In this document: positions 19,070 to 26,509 of the stretch, in pieces
How the letters are laid out: each line of letters opens with the position of its first letter
How positions within the stretch are numbered: position 1 is the first letter of the stretch
NCBI RefSeq assembly: GCF_007989805.1
Contig: NZ_BJUB01000001.1
Span: 62,001-126,000, forward strand
Origin: Cellulomonas xylanilytica
GTDB taxonomy: Bacteria; Actinomycetota; Actinomycetes; Actinomycetales; Cellulomonadaceae
Direction: 5' to 3'
DNA: 64,000 bases
Position numbers and translations under genes: made by a program
The notes under the pieces: model-generated
The model's input: only the letters and a program-made list of their open reading frames with translations
Database searches by the model: none
Told to the model about the DNA's origin: nothing

Positions 19070-20026
19070 TCAGCCGTCGACGCGACCGCCGACCGACGCG
19101 ATCGCGTCACGCAGGAGCGCTCCGCCGTCAGGCTGCTCCGCGTAGCACTCGCTGAGAGCTCCGGAGCAGCCGGCGTTGAGGAACGGGGTCCCGTCGGAGC
19201 CGACGAAGATCGGGAACGCCACCTCACCGGTCCAGGCGCCGTCCTGGTCGATGGGGCCGACACCTCGGTCGGCGGTCGCGCTGTTCGGACTCGTCTGGAC
19301 TGCGTAGAGCAGGCGGCCGTCCGCTGTCGGTGCGCGGAATGTCGGCACCTCCACGTGGTGCACCAGCTCGCCGCCCCCCGCGATTCCGGACGGAAAGTAG
19401 ATCACGACGCGGGGGTCGGGGATCCCCAGGGGCACTGCTCCGGTGAGCATGGTGGGGTTGCCGATGTCGTTGAGTACGTAGGTGGTGTCGAGCGTCGCGG
19501 GGTACGTCCGCCCGGCGTAGTCCGAGGCGGTGTCGTCGCTCCGCCAGGTGAGCGTCGTGCGACCGAACGTCGGGGCGTCGACGACCTCGCCCTTCTCGCG
19601 AAGCTCGAGCGCAATGCCCATGTCTGCCCGTGGGATTCGTGGGTTCGTTGCCACACCTGTGGCGTCGAGCACGCGGAGGTCGAACACGAGTCCCGTGTCC
19701 CACCACGGCCGGCCGTTCGCGTCGGTCTCGGGGATCAGGGTGTTCGTCGCGCTGAGACCGGCGGGCAGGGGCGCCACCTGATCCGTCCCGATGCTGGACG
19801 GCTGCTGCGGCCGAGGCGTCAGAGCCTGACTCCCGAGCGTGATGCCGGCGACGACGACACCGACGCCGGCCGCAGCGGTGACGACGTGCGTGGCAGAGCG
19901 CCGGCGCCGACGTCGGCGGCCCGCGACAAGGGTCTCGCCCGGGTCGAGCGACATGGGCGGCAGAGCGGCGTCGACCCGGGCGCGCAGGGAGCCGACGAGG
20001 TCGTCGTCGGACAGGGTCGGGCTCAT
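19070..20026 (-). CDS. Membrane-anchored partner of the ECF sigma factor (probable anti-sigma/sensor)
   Basis: The 318-residue product has a short cytoplasmic N-terminus (about 44 residues, ending in a run of Arg), one membrane helix at about 45-66, and an exported region of about 250 residues with no recognised domain. It has no HxxxCxxC zinc anti-sigma motif. The start ATG 20026 overlaps the sigma factor stop (ATGA), so the two are translationally coupled. By position it is likely to bind or regulate the sigma factor, as in many ECF pairs, but the sequence itself gives no proof. Confidence 0.75.
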   Translation of the reverse strand: MSPTLSDDDLVGSLRARVDAALPPMSLDPGETLVAGRRRRRRRSATHVVTAAAGVGVVVAGITLGSQALTPRPQQPSSIGTDQVAPLPAGLSATNTLIPETDANGRPWWDTGLVFDLRVLDATGVATNPRIPRADMGIALELREKGEVVDAPTFGRTTLTWRSDDTASDYAGRTYPATLDTTYVLNDIGNPTMLTGAVPLGIPDPRVVIYFPSGIAGGGELVHHVEVPTFRAPTADGRLLYAVQTSPNSATADRGVGPIDQDGAWTGEVAFPIFVGSDGTPFLNAGCSGALSECYAEQPDGGALLRDAIASVGGRVDG

Positions 20027-20634
20027 CGGGTGCTCCGGTCGGTCGGGTCGTTCGAGGTCAGCGCGGTGCGCAGGGTCGCGAGGCTGCGCGACGCGGTGGA
20101 CTTCACGGTGCCGACGCTGACGCCGAGCTCGGCGGCCACCTCCGCCTCCGGCAGCCCGAGGAAGTGCCGGAGCACGACGATGCGGCGCTGGCGCGGGGAG
20201 AGCAGGGCGAGCGCGCGCACCAGCTGGTCGCGGTCGTCGGACGGCCCGAGCGCGCCGGACGACGAGCCTTCCGGCAGGTGCTCCGGAGCGGACAGGACCT
20301 CCCGCCGCCGTCGGCGCCACGTGTCCGTCCGGAGGTTCACCAGGACGCGTCGGGTGTAGGCGAGCGGGTCGTCGGCGCGGGCGCGGGACCACGACGCGTA
20401 GGTCCGGACCAGCGCGCTCTGCACCAGCTCCTCGGCGCGGTGGGCGTCGCCGACCAGCAACCAGGCGGTCTTCAGCAGCGTCGCGGAGTGCGCCTGCATG
20501 AAGGCGGTGAACTCCACGTCGACGCCCGGCGTGCTCGACGCGCGCCCGGTCGGCAGGACGCGGACCGAGTCGTCGCCGGCGTCGTCGACCGGTGCTGCGC
20601 CGCGAGGCGCGAGGGGGATCGGCATGGAGCTCAC
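20023..20634 (-). CDS. ECF sigma factor, SigE-like
   Basis: The 203-residue product has sigma region 2 at about residues 40-105 (FMQAHSATLLKTAWLLVGDAHRAEELVQ and RRVLVNLRTDTWRRRR) and sigma region 4 at about 140-195 (LSPRQRRIVVLRHFLGLPEAEVAAELGVSVGTVKS). It would redirect RNA polymerase under a stress sensed by its membrane partner. The start is uncertain between GTG 20634 and ATG 20625; neither has a strong ribosome site. A possible ECF-type promoter lies upstream (AACC 20667-20664, 16 bases, CGTC 20647-20644), consistent with autoregulation. Confidence 0.9.
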   Translation of the reverse strand: MSSMPIPLAPRGAAPVDDAGDDSVRVLPTGRASSTPGVDVEFTAFMQAHSATLLKTAWLLVGDAHRAEELVQSALVRTYASWSRARADDPLAYTRRVLVNLRTDTWRRRRREVLSAPEHLPEGSSSGALGPSDDRDQLVRALALLSPRQRRIVVLRHFLGLPEAEVAAELGVSVGTVKSTASRSLATLRTALTSNDPTDRSTR

Positions 20635-20643
20635 ACGGTAGAA

Positions 20644-20667
20644 GACGCACGACCGGCCGGGAAGGTT
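20644..20667 (-). promoter_or_regulatory. Candidate ECF-type promoter of the sigma factor gene
   Basis: On the minus strand AACC and CGTC are separated by 16 bases, the usual AAC/CGTC layout of ECF-dependent promoters, and the -10 lies nine bases before GTG 20634. The motif is short and could be chance. Confidence 0.35.
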
Positions 20668-20737
20668 GAGTGCACAGGTGACATCCGTCATCCCGAGCCG
20701 GTGACGGTCGGCGGGGGAGCGCCGCCCACCCGCCGGT

Positions 20738-20743
20738 CAGGAT
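20738..20743 (+). promoter_or_regulatory. Candidate -10 element (CAGGAT) for the ABC exporter operon
   Basis: CAGGAT ends six bases before ATG 20750; it departs from TAnnnT at the first base. No -35 element is clear. Confidence 0.4.
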
Positions 20744-20749
20744 CGAGCC

Positions 20750-21694
20750 ATGACCTTCACCGACACGTTCCCGCTCCCGGCCGAGGCCGGGACCGGTCCG
20801 CTCGCGATCCACCTGCGCGGACTGCACAAGTCGTTCGGCGCCGTGCGCGCCGTCGACGGCATCGACCTGGCCGTCGCGCCCGGCGAGGTCGTCGCGTTCC
20901 TCGGCCCCAACGGCGCCGGCAAGACGACCACGATCGACATGCTGCTCGGACTGGCTCAGCCGGACGCCGGCTCGGTGTCGGTGCTGGGCCTCGATCCCAG
21001 CCGGGCGATCGCCGAGGGCCGCGTCTCCGCCGTGATGCAGAGCGGTGGCCTGCTCAAGGACCTCACGGTCGGCGAGACCGTCGAGCTGACCGCCTCGTTC
21101 TTCCGGTCCGCGCGCTCGGCCACCGAGGTGCTCACGCGTGCGGGCATCGCGGACATCGCCGACCGCAAGGTGGGCAAGTGCTCGGGCGGTCAGCAGCAGC
21201 GGCTGAGGTTCGCTCTCGCGCTGCTGCCCGACCCGGACGTGATCGTGCTCGACGAGCCGACGACGGGCATGGACGTGGAGGGTCGCCGCGACTTCTGGAC
21301 CGCGCTGCGCGCCGACGCCGCCCGGGGCCGGACGATCCTGTTCGCCACGCACTACCTGGAGGAGGCCGACGCCTACGCCGACCGCATCGTGCTGGTCAGC
21401 AGGGGGCGGGTCGTCGCCGACGGGTCCGCCGCCCAGGTGAAGAACCTCGCCTCGGGCCGGGTGGTCACCGCGACGCTCCCCGACCTCACCGCCGAGCAGG
21501 ACGCGGCGCTGCGGGCGATCCCCGGTGTCCAGTCGGTCGAGCAGCGACGCGACCGCGTGCTGGTGCACACGTCCGACTCCGACGGCGTCGCCCGCCACCT
21601 GCTCACCGCGACCGCGGCGAGCGACCTCGAGATCACCGCCCGAGGGCTCGAGGACGCGTTCCTCGCCCTCACCACCTCAGGGAGCCCGGCATGA
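20750..21694 (+). CDS. ABC exporter ATPase (drug/antibiotic type)
   Basis: This 314-residue ATPase has Walker A GPNGAGKT (residues 52-59), the signature CSGGQQQRLRFALAL, Walker B PDVIVLDEPTTGMD and the switch His in FATHYLEEAD. The C-terminal extension is typical of DrrA-like ATPases of ABC-2 exporters. It overlaps the permease start by ATGA and is followed by a DesK-type sensor and response regulator, an arrangement common for envelope-stress or antimicrobial export systems. The exported substrate is unknown. Confidence 0.93.
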   Translation: MTFTDTFPLPAEAGTGPLAIHLRGLHKSFGAVRAVDGIDLAVAPGEVVAFLGPNGAGKTTTIDMLLGLAQPDAGSVSVLGLDPSRAIAEGRVSAVMQSGGLLKDLTVGETVELTASFFRSARSATEVLTRAGIADIADRKVGKCSGGQQQRLRFALALLPDPDVIVLDEPTTGMDVEGRRDFWTALRADAARGRTILFATHYLEEADAYADRIVLVSRGRVVADGSAAQVKNLASGRVVTATLPDLTAEQDAALRAIPGVQSVEQRRDRVLVHTSDSDGVARHLLTATAASDLEITARGLEDAFLALTTSGSPA

Positions 21695-22476
21695 CCACCG
21701 TCGTCGACGCACCGACCACGACCGCTCGCGTCCCGCGGACCGGCTTGGTGAACGGCCCGTTCCTCGCCATCGAGCTGCGTCGCCTGCTGCGCAACCGCCG
21801 GACCGTGATCTTCACGCTGATCATGCCGCCGGCGTTCTTCCTGATCTTCGGCACGGCCGACATGTACACGACGCAGTCGGTGGGCAACGCCAACGTGACC
21901 GCGTTCATCATGGTCTCGATGGCGCTGTACGGCGCGATGCTCGCCACCACGAGCGGCGGCGCGAGCGTCTCCGTGGAGAGGTCGCAGGGGTGGACGCGAC
22001 AGCTGCGGCTGACCCCGCTGCGCCCGGCGACGTACGTGCTCACCAAGGTGGCCGTCGCGATGGTCATGGGGCTGGCCGCGGTCGTCGTGGTCGCGGCCGT
22101 CGGGCTGGTCAGCGGCGCCTCGGGCGACACCTGGGCGCTCGCCGGGTCGCTGGCGCTCGCCTGGGTGGGCTCCGTGGTGTTCGCCGCGTTCGGCCTGTTC
22201 ATGGGCTACCTGCTGCCGGCCGAGAACGTCATGCAGATCCTCGGGCCGGTGCTCGCGCTCCTGGCGTTCGCCGGTGGTCTGTTCGTGCCGCTCGGCGACG
22301 GGCTGTTCGCCGACATCGCCAAGGTCGTGCCCACGTACGGCCTGGCCGAGATCGTCCGGGCGCCTCTGACGGGGGAGGCCCCGAGCATCTGGGCCGTCGT
22401 CAACGTGGTCGGCTGGGCCACCGTGTTCGTCGGCGGCGCCGCCTGGCGGTTCCGTCGCGACACCGCCCGCGTGTGA
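21691..22476 (+). CDS. ABC-2 type exporter permease
   Basis: This 261-residue protein has six predicted membrane segments of the ABC-2 fold, with a cytoplasmic N-terminus (about 30 residues), the ELRRLLRNRRTVIFTLIMPPAFFLIFG first helix, and ERSQGWTRQLRLTPLRPATYV between helices 2 and 3, a standard coupling segment. It forms the membrane part of the exporter with the ATPase encoded immediately upstream. ATG 21691 overlaps the ATPase stop. Confidence 0.92.
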   Translation: MTTVVDAPTTTARVPRTGLVNGPFLAIELRRLLRNRRTVIFTLIMPPAFFLIFGTADMYTTQSVGNANVTAFIMVSMALYGAMLATTSGGASVSVERSQGWTRQLRLTPLRPATYVLTKVAVAMVMGLAAVVVVAAVGLVSGASGDTWALAGSLALAWVGSVVFAAFGLFMGYLLPAENVMQILGPVLALLAFAGGLFVPLGDGLFADIAKVVPTYGLAEIVRAPLTGEAPSIWAVVNVVGWATVFVGGAAWRFRRDTARV

Positions 22477-22506
22477 CCGCGCGTGTGAGCGGGCCCGCGG
22501 ACGGCC

Positions 22507-22512
22507 TACCGT
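22507..22512 (+). promoter_or_regulatory. Candidate -10 element (TACCGT) for leaderless histidine kinase gene
   Basis: TACCGT ends seven bases before GTG 22520. It suggests a second promoter within the exporter/two-component cluster. Confidence 0.45.
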
Positions 22513-22519
22513 GGGCGCC

Positions 22520-23653
22520 GTGACGGCAACCGCGACCCAGCGACCCGGCAGCGTCGGACCGGGCCGGCCAGGCGTCTGGCGTGTCATGCGGGTGGTCGGA
22601 CCCGTGATGGGCATCGTCTGGGTGGTGTTCCTGCTCCCGGCGTGGCAGTCCGCCTGGGACGCCCCGCAGGGGATCGAGCGGATCCTGTCCCTGGCTGCGA
22701 TAGCCGGGCTGGCCCTCACCTTCGGTTGGGTCGTGGTCACGTGCGCCGGACCTCGCGGTGGCCCGGGACCGCATCCGGCAGCGGCGCGCGTGCTCGCCGT
22801 CGAGCTGTTCCTCGTCGGCCTGGCGACGCTCGCCGCCGAGTCGCGGGGGCTGGTCGGCCTGGTGTTCGTCAGCGTGTCGGCGATCTTCCTGCTGCGGGAC
22901 CCACGAGCTCTGTTCGTCCCCCTCTTCGCCGCGGCCGTGATCCTGGCCGTCCCCCGCGTCGTCCCGGGGTGGGACACGATCGACGACCTCATCGTCTCGG
23001 TCTTCCTCGCGTCGGTCGCCGTGTTCGGGTTCACGCAGCTGGCGGCGCGCAACCGGCAGCTGGCCATCGCTCAGGACGAGGTGGCCGTGCTGGCGGTCGA
23101 GCGGGAGCGCGAGCGGATCGCGCGCGACATGCACGACATCCTCGGGCACTCGCTCACCGTGATCTCGGTCAAGGCCGAGCTGGCGGGCAAGCTGTTCGAC
23201 GTCGACGCCGAGCGCGCGCGCGCCGAGATCGCGGAGGTGCAGGGCCTGGCCCGGGCCGCGCTCGCGGACGTGCGCGCCATGGTCTCGGGGACGCGCGCGG
23301 TGACGCTGGCGGGGGAGCTGGCCGGTGCGCGGCAGGCGTTCGACGCGGCCGGGATCGAGGCGCAGGTCCCCGGCGCGCTCGACCAGGTGCCCGACGACCT
23401 GCGCGAGCTGTTCGCGTGGGCCGTGCGCGAGGGGACCACCAACGTCCTGCGGCACGCTGCGGCCAGCCACGTGCAGATCACCATGACGCAGGACACGCTC
23501 GTCGTGGACGACGACGGGCGCGGGCCGGCCGTGGCCGGCCCGGGCAACGGGCTGAACGGGCTGACGCAGCGCGCCCGCCAGGCGGGCGCCCGCGTCGAGG
23601 TGGCGGAGAACGACAAGGGCGGGTACCGCCTGACCGTGACGAGGGCCCGATGA
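22520..23653 (+). CDS. DesK-type sensor histidine kinase
   Basis: The 377-residue protein has four to five N-terminal membrane helices (about residues 25-175), a short coiled region, the HisKA_3 box ARDMHDILGHSLT with phospho-acceptor His205, and a compact HATPase domain ending in GNGLNGLTQRARQAGA. It senses membrane state or a ligand of the adjacent exporter and phosphorylates the response regulator, whose ATG overlaps its stop. The start GTG 22520 is placed by the -10 element and gives VTATATQRPG. Confidence 0.92.
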   Translation: MTATATQRPGSVGPGRPGVWRVMRVVGPVMGIVWVVFLLPAWQSAWDAPQGIERILSLAAIAGLALTFGWVVVTCAGPRGGPGPHPAAARVLAVELFLVGLATLAAESRGLVGLVFVSVSAIFLLRDPRALFVPLFAAAVILAVPRVVPGWDTIDDLIVSVFLASVAVFGFTQLAARNRQLAIAQDEVAVLAVERERERIARDMHDILGHSLTVISVKAELAGKLFDVDAERARAEIAEVQGLARAALADVRAMVSGTRAVTLAGELAGARQAFDAAGIEAQVPGALDQVPDDLRELFAWAVREGTTNVLRHAAASHVQITMTQDTLVVDDDGRGPAVAGPGNGLNGLTQRARQAGARVEVAENDKGGYRLTVTRAR

Positions 23654-24261
23654 TCCGCCTGCTGCTGGCCGACGACCAGGCCCTGGTCCGCGGTGCCCTG
23701 GCCGCGCTGCTGGACCTGGAGCCCGACCTCACGGTGGTCGCGCAGGTGGGGCGAGGGGACGAGGTGGTCGAGGCGGCGCGAGCGAGCAGCGCGGACGTCG
23801 CCCTGCTCGACGTGGAGATGCCGGGCACCGACGGGATCACCGCCGCGGCGGAGCTGCGCCGGACCTTCCCGGCCTGCCGGTCGCTGATCGTCACCACCTT
23901 CGGCCGCCCGGGCTACCTGAGGCGGGCGCTGGATGCGGGCGCCAGCGGCTTCGTGGTGAAGGACACGCCGGCCGAGCAGCTGGCCGACGCGGTGCGGCGG
24001 GTGCACCGCGGCCTGCGCGTGGTCGATCCGGAGCTGGCCGTCGAGTCGTTGGCGGTCGGGACGAGCCCGCTCACCGAGCGCGAGCGGGACGTGCTGGTCG
24101 CCGCTTCGGGCGGCGGGACGGTCGCGGACATCGCCCGGGAGACGTTCCTGTCCGAGGGCACGGTGCGCAACTACCTGTCCGCCGCGATGGGCAAGACGGG
24201 CGCCCGGACGCGGGCGGAGGCCGTCCGGCTGGCGCAGGAGAACGGCTGGTTGCTCGGCTGA
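23650..24261 (+). CDS. NarL/LuxR-family response regulator
   Basis: This 203-residue protein has a receiver domain with acidic pocket Asp8/Asp9, phospho-acceptor Asp54 (LLDVEMPG) and Lys in VVKDTPA, and a LuxR-type HTH at about 135-200 (LTERERDVLVAASGGGTVADIARETFLSEGTVRNYLS). It is the output partner of the DesK-like kinase and probably activates the exporter operon. Its ATG 23650 overlaps the kinase stop. Confidence 0.94.
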   Translation: MIRLLLADDQALVRGALAALLDLEPDLTVVAQVGRGDEVVEAARASSADVALLDVEMPGTDGITAAAELRRTFPACRSLIVTTFGRPGYLRRALDAGASGFVVKDTPAEQLADAVRRVHRGLRVVDPELAVESLAVGTSPLTERERDVLVAASGGGTVADIARETFLSEGTVRNYLSAAMGKTGARTRAEAVRLAQENGWLLG

Positions 24262-24263
24262 GG

Positions 24264-24269
24264 GACAAT
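24264..24269 (+). promoter_or_regulatory. Candidate -10 element (GACAAT) for leaderless dusB
   Basis: GACAAT ends six bases before ATG 24276. It is the same hexamer and spacing as at recO. Confidence 0.5.
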
Positions 24270-24275
24270 GGCTCC

Positions 24276-25460
24276 ATGACCATGACGACTCCCGCGGTCC
24301 CGGCGCGCCCCGGCGCCGTGCTGCCGCCGTTGCGCATCGGTCCGCTGACCATCGACACGCCGGTCGTGCTGGCGCCCATGGCGGGCGTCACGAACGCCGC
24401 GTTTCGCCGCCTGTGCCGCGAGTCGGGCGCCGGTCTGTACGTCGCCGAGATGGTGACGTCCCGCGCCCTGGTCGAGCGTGGTGAGGAGTCGATGCGGATC
24501 ATCTCGCACGAGCCCGACGAGCGACCGCGTTCCGTCCAGGTCTACGGCGTGGACCCCGCGACGGTCGGTGCCGCGGTCCGGCTCATCGCCAGCGAGGACC
24601 GCGCCGACCACGTCGACCTCAACTTCGGCTGCCCGGTGCCCAAGGTCACGCGACGCGGCGGGGGAGCCGTGCTGCCCTGGAAGCGGGACCTGTTCCGCGC
24701 CATCATCACGGCCGCGGTCGAGGCGGCACGCCCGTACGGCGTCCCGGTCACCGTGAAGATGCGTAAGGGCATCGACGACGACCACCTCACCTACCTCGAG
24801 GCCGGCCTCGTCGCGCAGGAGGTCGGGGTCGCCGCCGTCGCGCTGCACGCGCGCACCGCTGCTGACTACTACTCCGGCACCGCCGACTGGGACGCGATCG
24901 CGCAGCTCAAGCAGACGGTCACGGACATCCCCGTGCTCGGCAACGGCGACATCTGGTCCGCCGAGGACGCCCTGGCGATGGTCGCGCAGACCGGGTGCGA
25001 CGGCGTCGTCGTCGGCCGCGGCTGCCAGGGGCGGCCCTGGCTGTTCGCCGACCTCGCCGCCGCGTTCTCGGGGTCCGACGAGCGCATCACGCCGGGCCTC
25101 GGGTACGTCGCGACCATCGTGCGCCGGCACGCCGAGCTGATGGTCGAGCACTTCGGGGACGAGGGCAAGGCGCTGCGCGAGATGCGCAAGCACATGGCCT
25201 GGTACTTCAAGGGCTACGTCGTCGGCGGGGAGACCCGCGCGGCGCTCGGCCTGGTGTCGACGATGGCCGAGCTCGACGAGCGGCTCGGGCGGCTCGACCT
25301 GGAGCAGGGCTACCCCGGTGCCGGCGCCGAGGGGCAGCGCGGTCGCGCCGGGTCGCCCAAGCGCCCCCTCCTGCCGTACGGCTGGCTGGACTCGCGCGAC
25401 CTGTCCGACGAGTTCGCGAAGGCCCTGCACGAGGCCGAGCTGAGCGTCTCAGGCGGCTGA
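24276..25460 (+). CDS. dusB: tRNA-dihydrouridine synthase
   Basis: This 394-residue FMN enzyme reduces uridines in the tRNA D-loop. It shows the Dus/NifR3 hallmarks: VLAPMAGVTNAAFRRLCRESG, the DLNFGCPVPK motif with catalytic Cys, the KMRKG segment, ALHARTAADYYSG, and VLGNGDIW followed by GCDGVVVGRGCQGRPW. The length is slightly long because of a Gly/Arg-rich insert near residue 350. Which Dus subtype it is cannot be fixed from sequence reading alone. Confidence 0.93.
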   Translation: MTMTTPAVPARPGAVLPPLRIGPLTIDTPVVLAPMAGVTNAAFRRLCRESGAGLYVAEMVTSRALVERGEESMRIISHEPDERPRSVQVYGVDPATVGAAVRLIASEDRADHVDLNFGCPVPKVTRRGGGAVLPWKRDLFRAIITAAVEAARPYGVPVTVKMRKGIDDDHLTYLEAGLVAQEVGVAAVALHARTAADYYSGTADWDAIAQLKQTVTDIPVLGNGDIWSAEDALAMVAQTGCDGVVVGRGCQGRPWLFADLAAAFSGSDERITPGLGYVATIVRRHAELMVEHFGDEGKALREMRKHMAWYFKGYVVGGETRAALGLVSTMAELDERLGRLDLEQGYPGAGAEGQRGRAGSPKRPLLPYGWLDSRDLSDEFAKALHEAELSVSGG

Positions 25461-25551
25461 CGCGGGGGTCTGATGCCCCGACGTGCCGTACCAGCTCTCG
25501 GTGGCGGTGCTCAAGGCTTGTACGCGGGAAGCGCTCCTCGCCGGCGGTGCG

Positions 25552-26430
25552 TCAGACGCGCCGGATCGTCACCCTGGCGGCGATGCGGTCGAGGGTCGAC
25601 GTGGTGGCGGTCGGGGCGCCCAGGTCGGGCGTGGTCACAGCGAGAGCGCCCGCGGCCGACGCGCGGGCGAGGGCACCCTCGACGGGGAGGCCGTCCAGCG
25701 TGCCGCTGAGCAGTCCGGCCAGGAACGCGTCGCCCGCGCCGTTCGTGTCCACGACGTCGTCCACCGGTGCGGCCGGGACCTCGATCCACCCGTCGGCGTC
25801 GAGCGCGAGCGCGCCGTCGCCGCCGTCGGTGCACACCGCCAGCCGGCACCCGCGCGCGACGGCGTCCGACAGGTAGGCACGCGGGTCGGCCAGCCGCTCG
25901 GCGCTCACCAGCAGCACGTCCGCCGCGGCCGCGAACGCGCGCGGGTAGTCGCCGACGCCGTCGTCGTCGTGCACGTCGCACCAGACCGGCACCCCGGCGG
26001 CGCGCGCGGCGGCCAGCAGCGGACGGCTGTGGTCGGCGAGGTCGAGGACGGCCGCGTCGACGTCGTCGAACGACGGGACCGACGTGGCCGCGGGATCGGG
26101 GAGCTCCAGGTAGATCGAGACCCGGGAGCCGTCGTCGGTCATGAGGTTGACGTGCCGCTCGGTCGCCGCGACGTCGAGCACGACGGTCGTGACCCGGGGG
26201 TGGTCGAGCGCGGCGCGCACGAGTCGGCCCTCGCGGTCGTCGCCGATCGCGGTGCGCAGCGTGACGTCGACGCCGAGCGCTGCCAGGGTGACCGCCTTGC
26301 CGGCGGAGGTGCCGCCCAGCCCGTCGTGGTGGCTGCTGGCGAAGAGCGCCGACGACCGCGGCTCCGGCAAGGCGGCGATCCGGATCAGGGTGTTCCAGGA
26401 CGACGGGCCGTTGACGAGGACGCGAGGCAC
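25552..26430 (-). CDS. PfkB-family carbohydrate kinase
   Basis: The 292-residue product has the ribokinase fold: GGTSAGKAVTLAALGVDV near the N-terminus and the C-terminal anion hole DTNGAGDAFLAGLLSG that carries the catalytic Asp (about residue 230). It phosphorylates a sugar or nucleoside; the substrate is not predictable. The start GTG 26430 lies seven bases after a TACGCT hexamer. It is divergent from the alpha-amylase gene. The stop lies in a small palindrome (GCGTCAGACGC, 25548-25558) that could help termination. The 91 bases between it and dusB hold nothing else I can identify. Confidence 0.88.
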   Translation of the reverse strand: MPRVLVNGPSSWNTLIRIAALPEPRSSALFASSHHDGLGGTSAGKAVTLAALGVDVTLRTAIGDDREGRLVRAALDHPRVTTVVLDVAATERHVNLMTDDGSRVSIYLELPDPAATSVPSFDDVDAAVLDLADHSRPLLAAARAAGVPVWCDVHDDDGVGDYPRAFAAAADVLLVSAERLADPRAYLSDAVARGCRLAVCTDGGDGALALDADGWIEVPAAPVDDVVDTNGAGDAFLAGLLSGTLDGLPVEGALARASAAGALAVTTPDLGAPTATTSTLDRIAARVTIRRV

Positions 26431-26437
26431 GTCGTCC

Positions 26438-26443
26438 AGCGTA
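26438..26443 (-). promoter_or_regulatory. Candidate -10 element (TACGCT) for leaderless PfkB kinase gene
   Basis: TACGCT on the minus strand ends seven bases before GTG 26430. A plus-strand TAGGGT (26450-26455) nearby may serve the amylase gene. Confidence 0.45.
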
Positions 26444-26473
26444 GGGCGCTAGGGTGGCTCGGACCTGCAAGTT

Positions 26474-26491
26474 GCTGCAATGAGTTGCAGC
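26474..26491 (+). promoter_or_regulatory. Candidate LacI/MalR-type operator before the alpha-amylase gene
   Basis: GCTGCAA and TTGCAGC form a perfect 7-bp inverted repeat around TGAG, 18 bases before ATG 26510. A further CTGCAA lies just upstream at 26465-26470. The TTGCA core recurs in the malE promoter region, where a LacI gene is encoded. Confidence 0.55.
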
Positions 26492-26509
26492 CTGCCCCGG
26501 ATGGTGACG

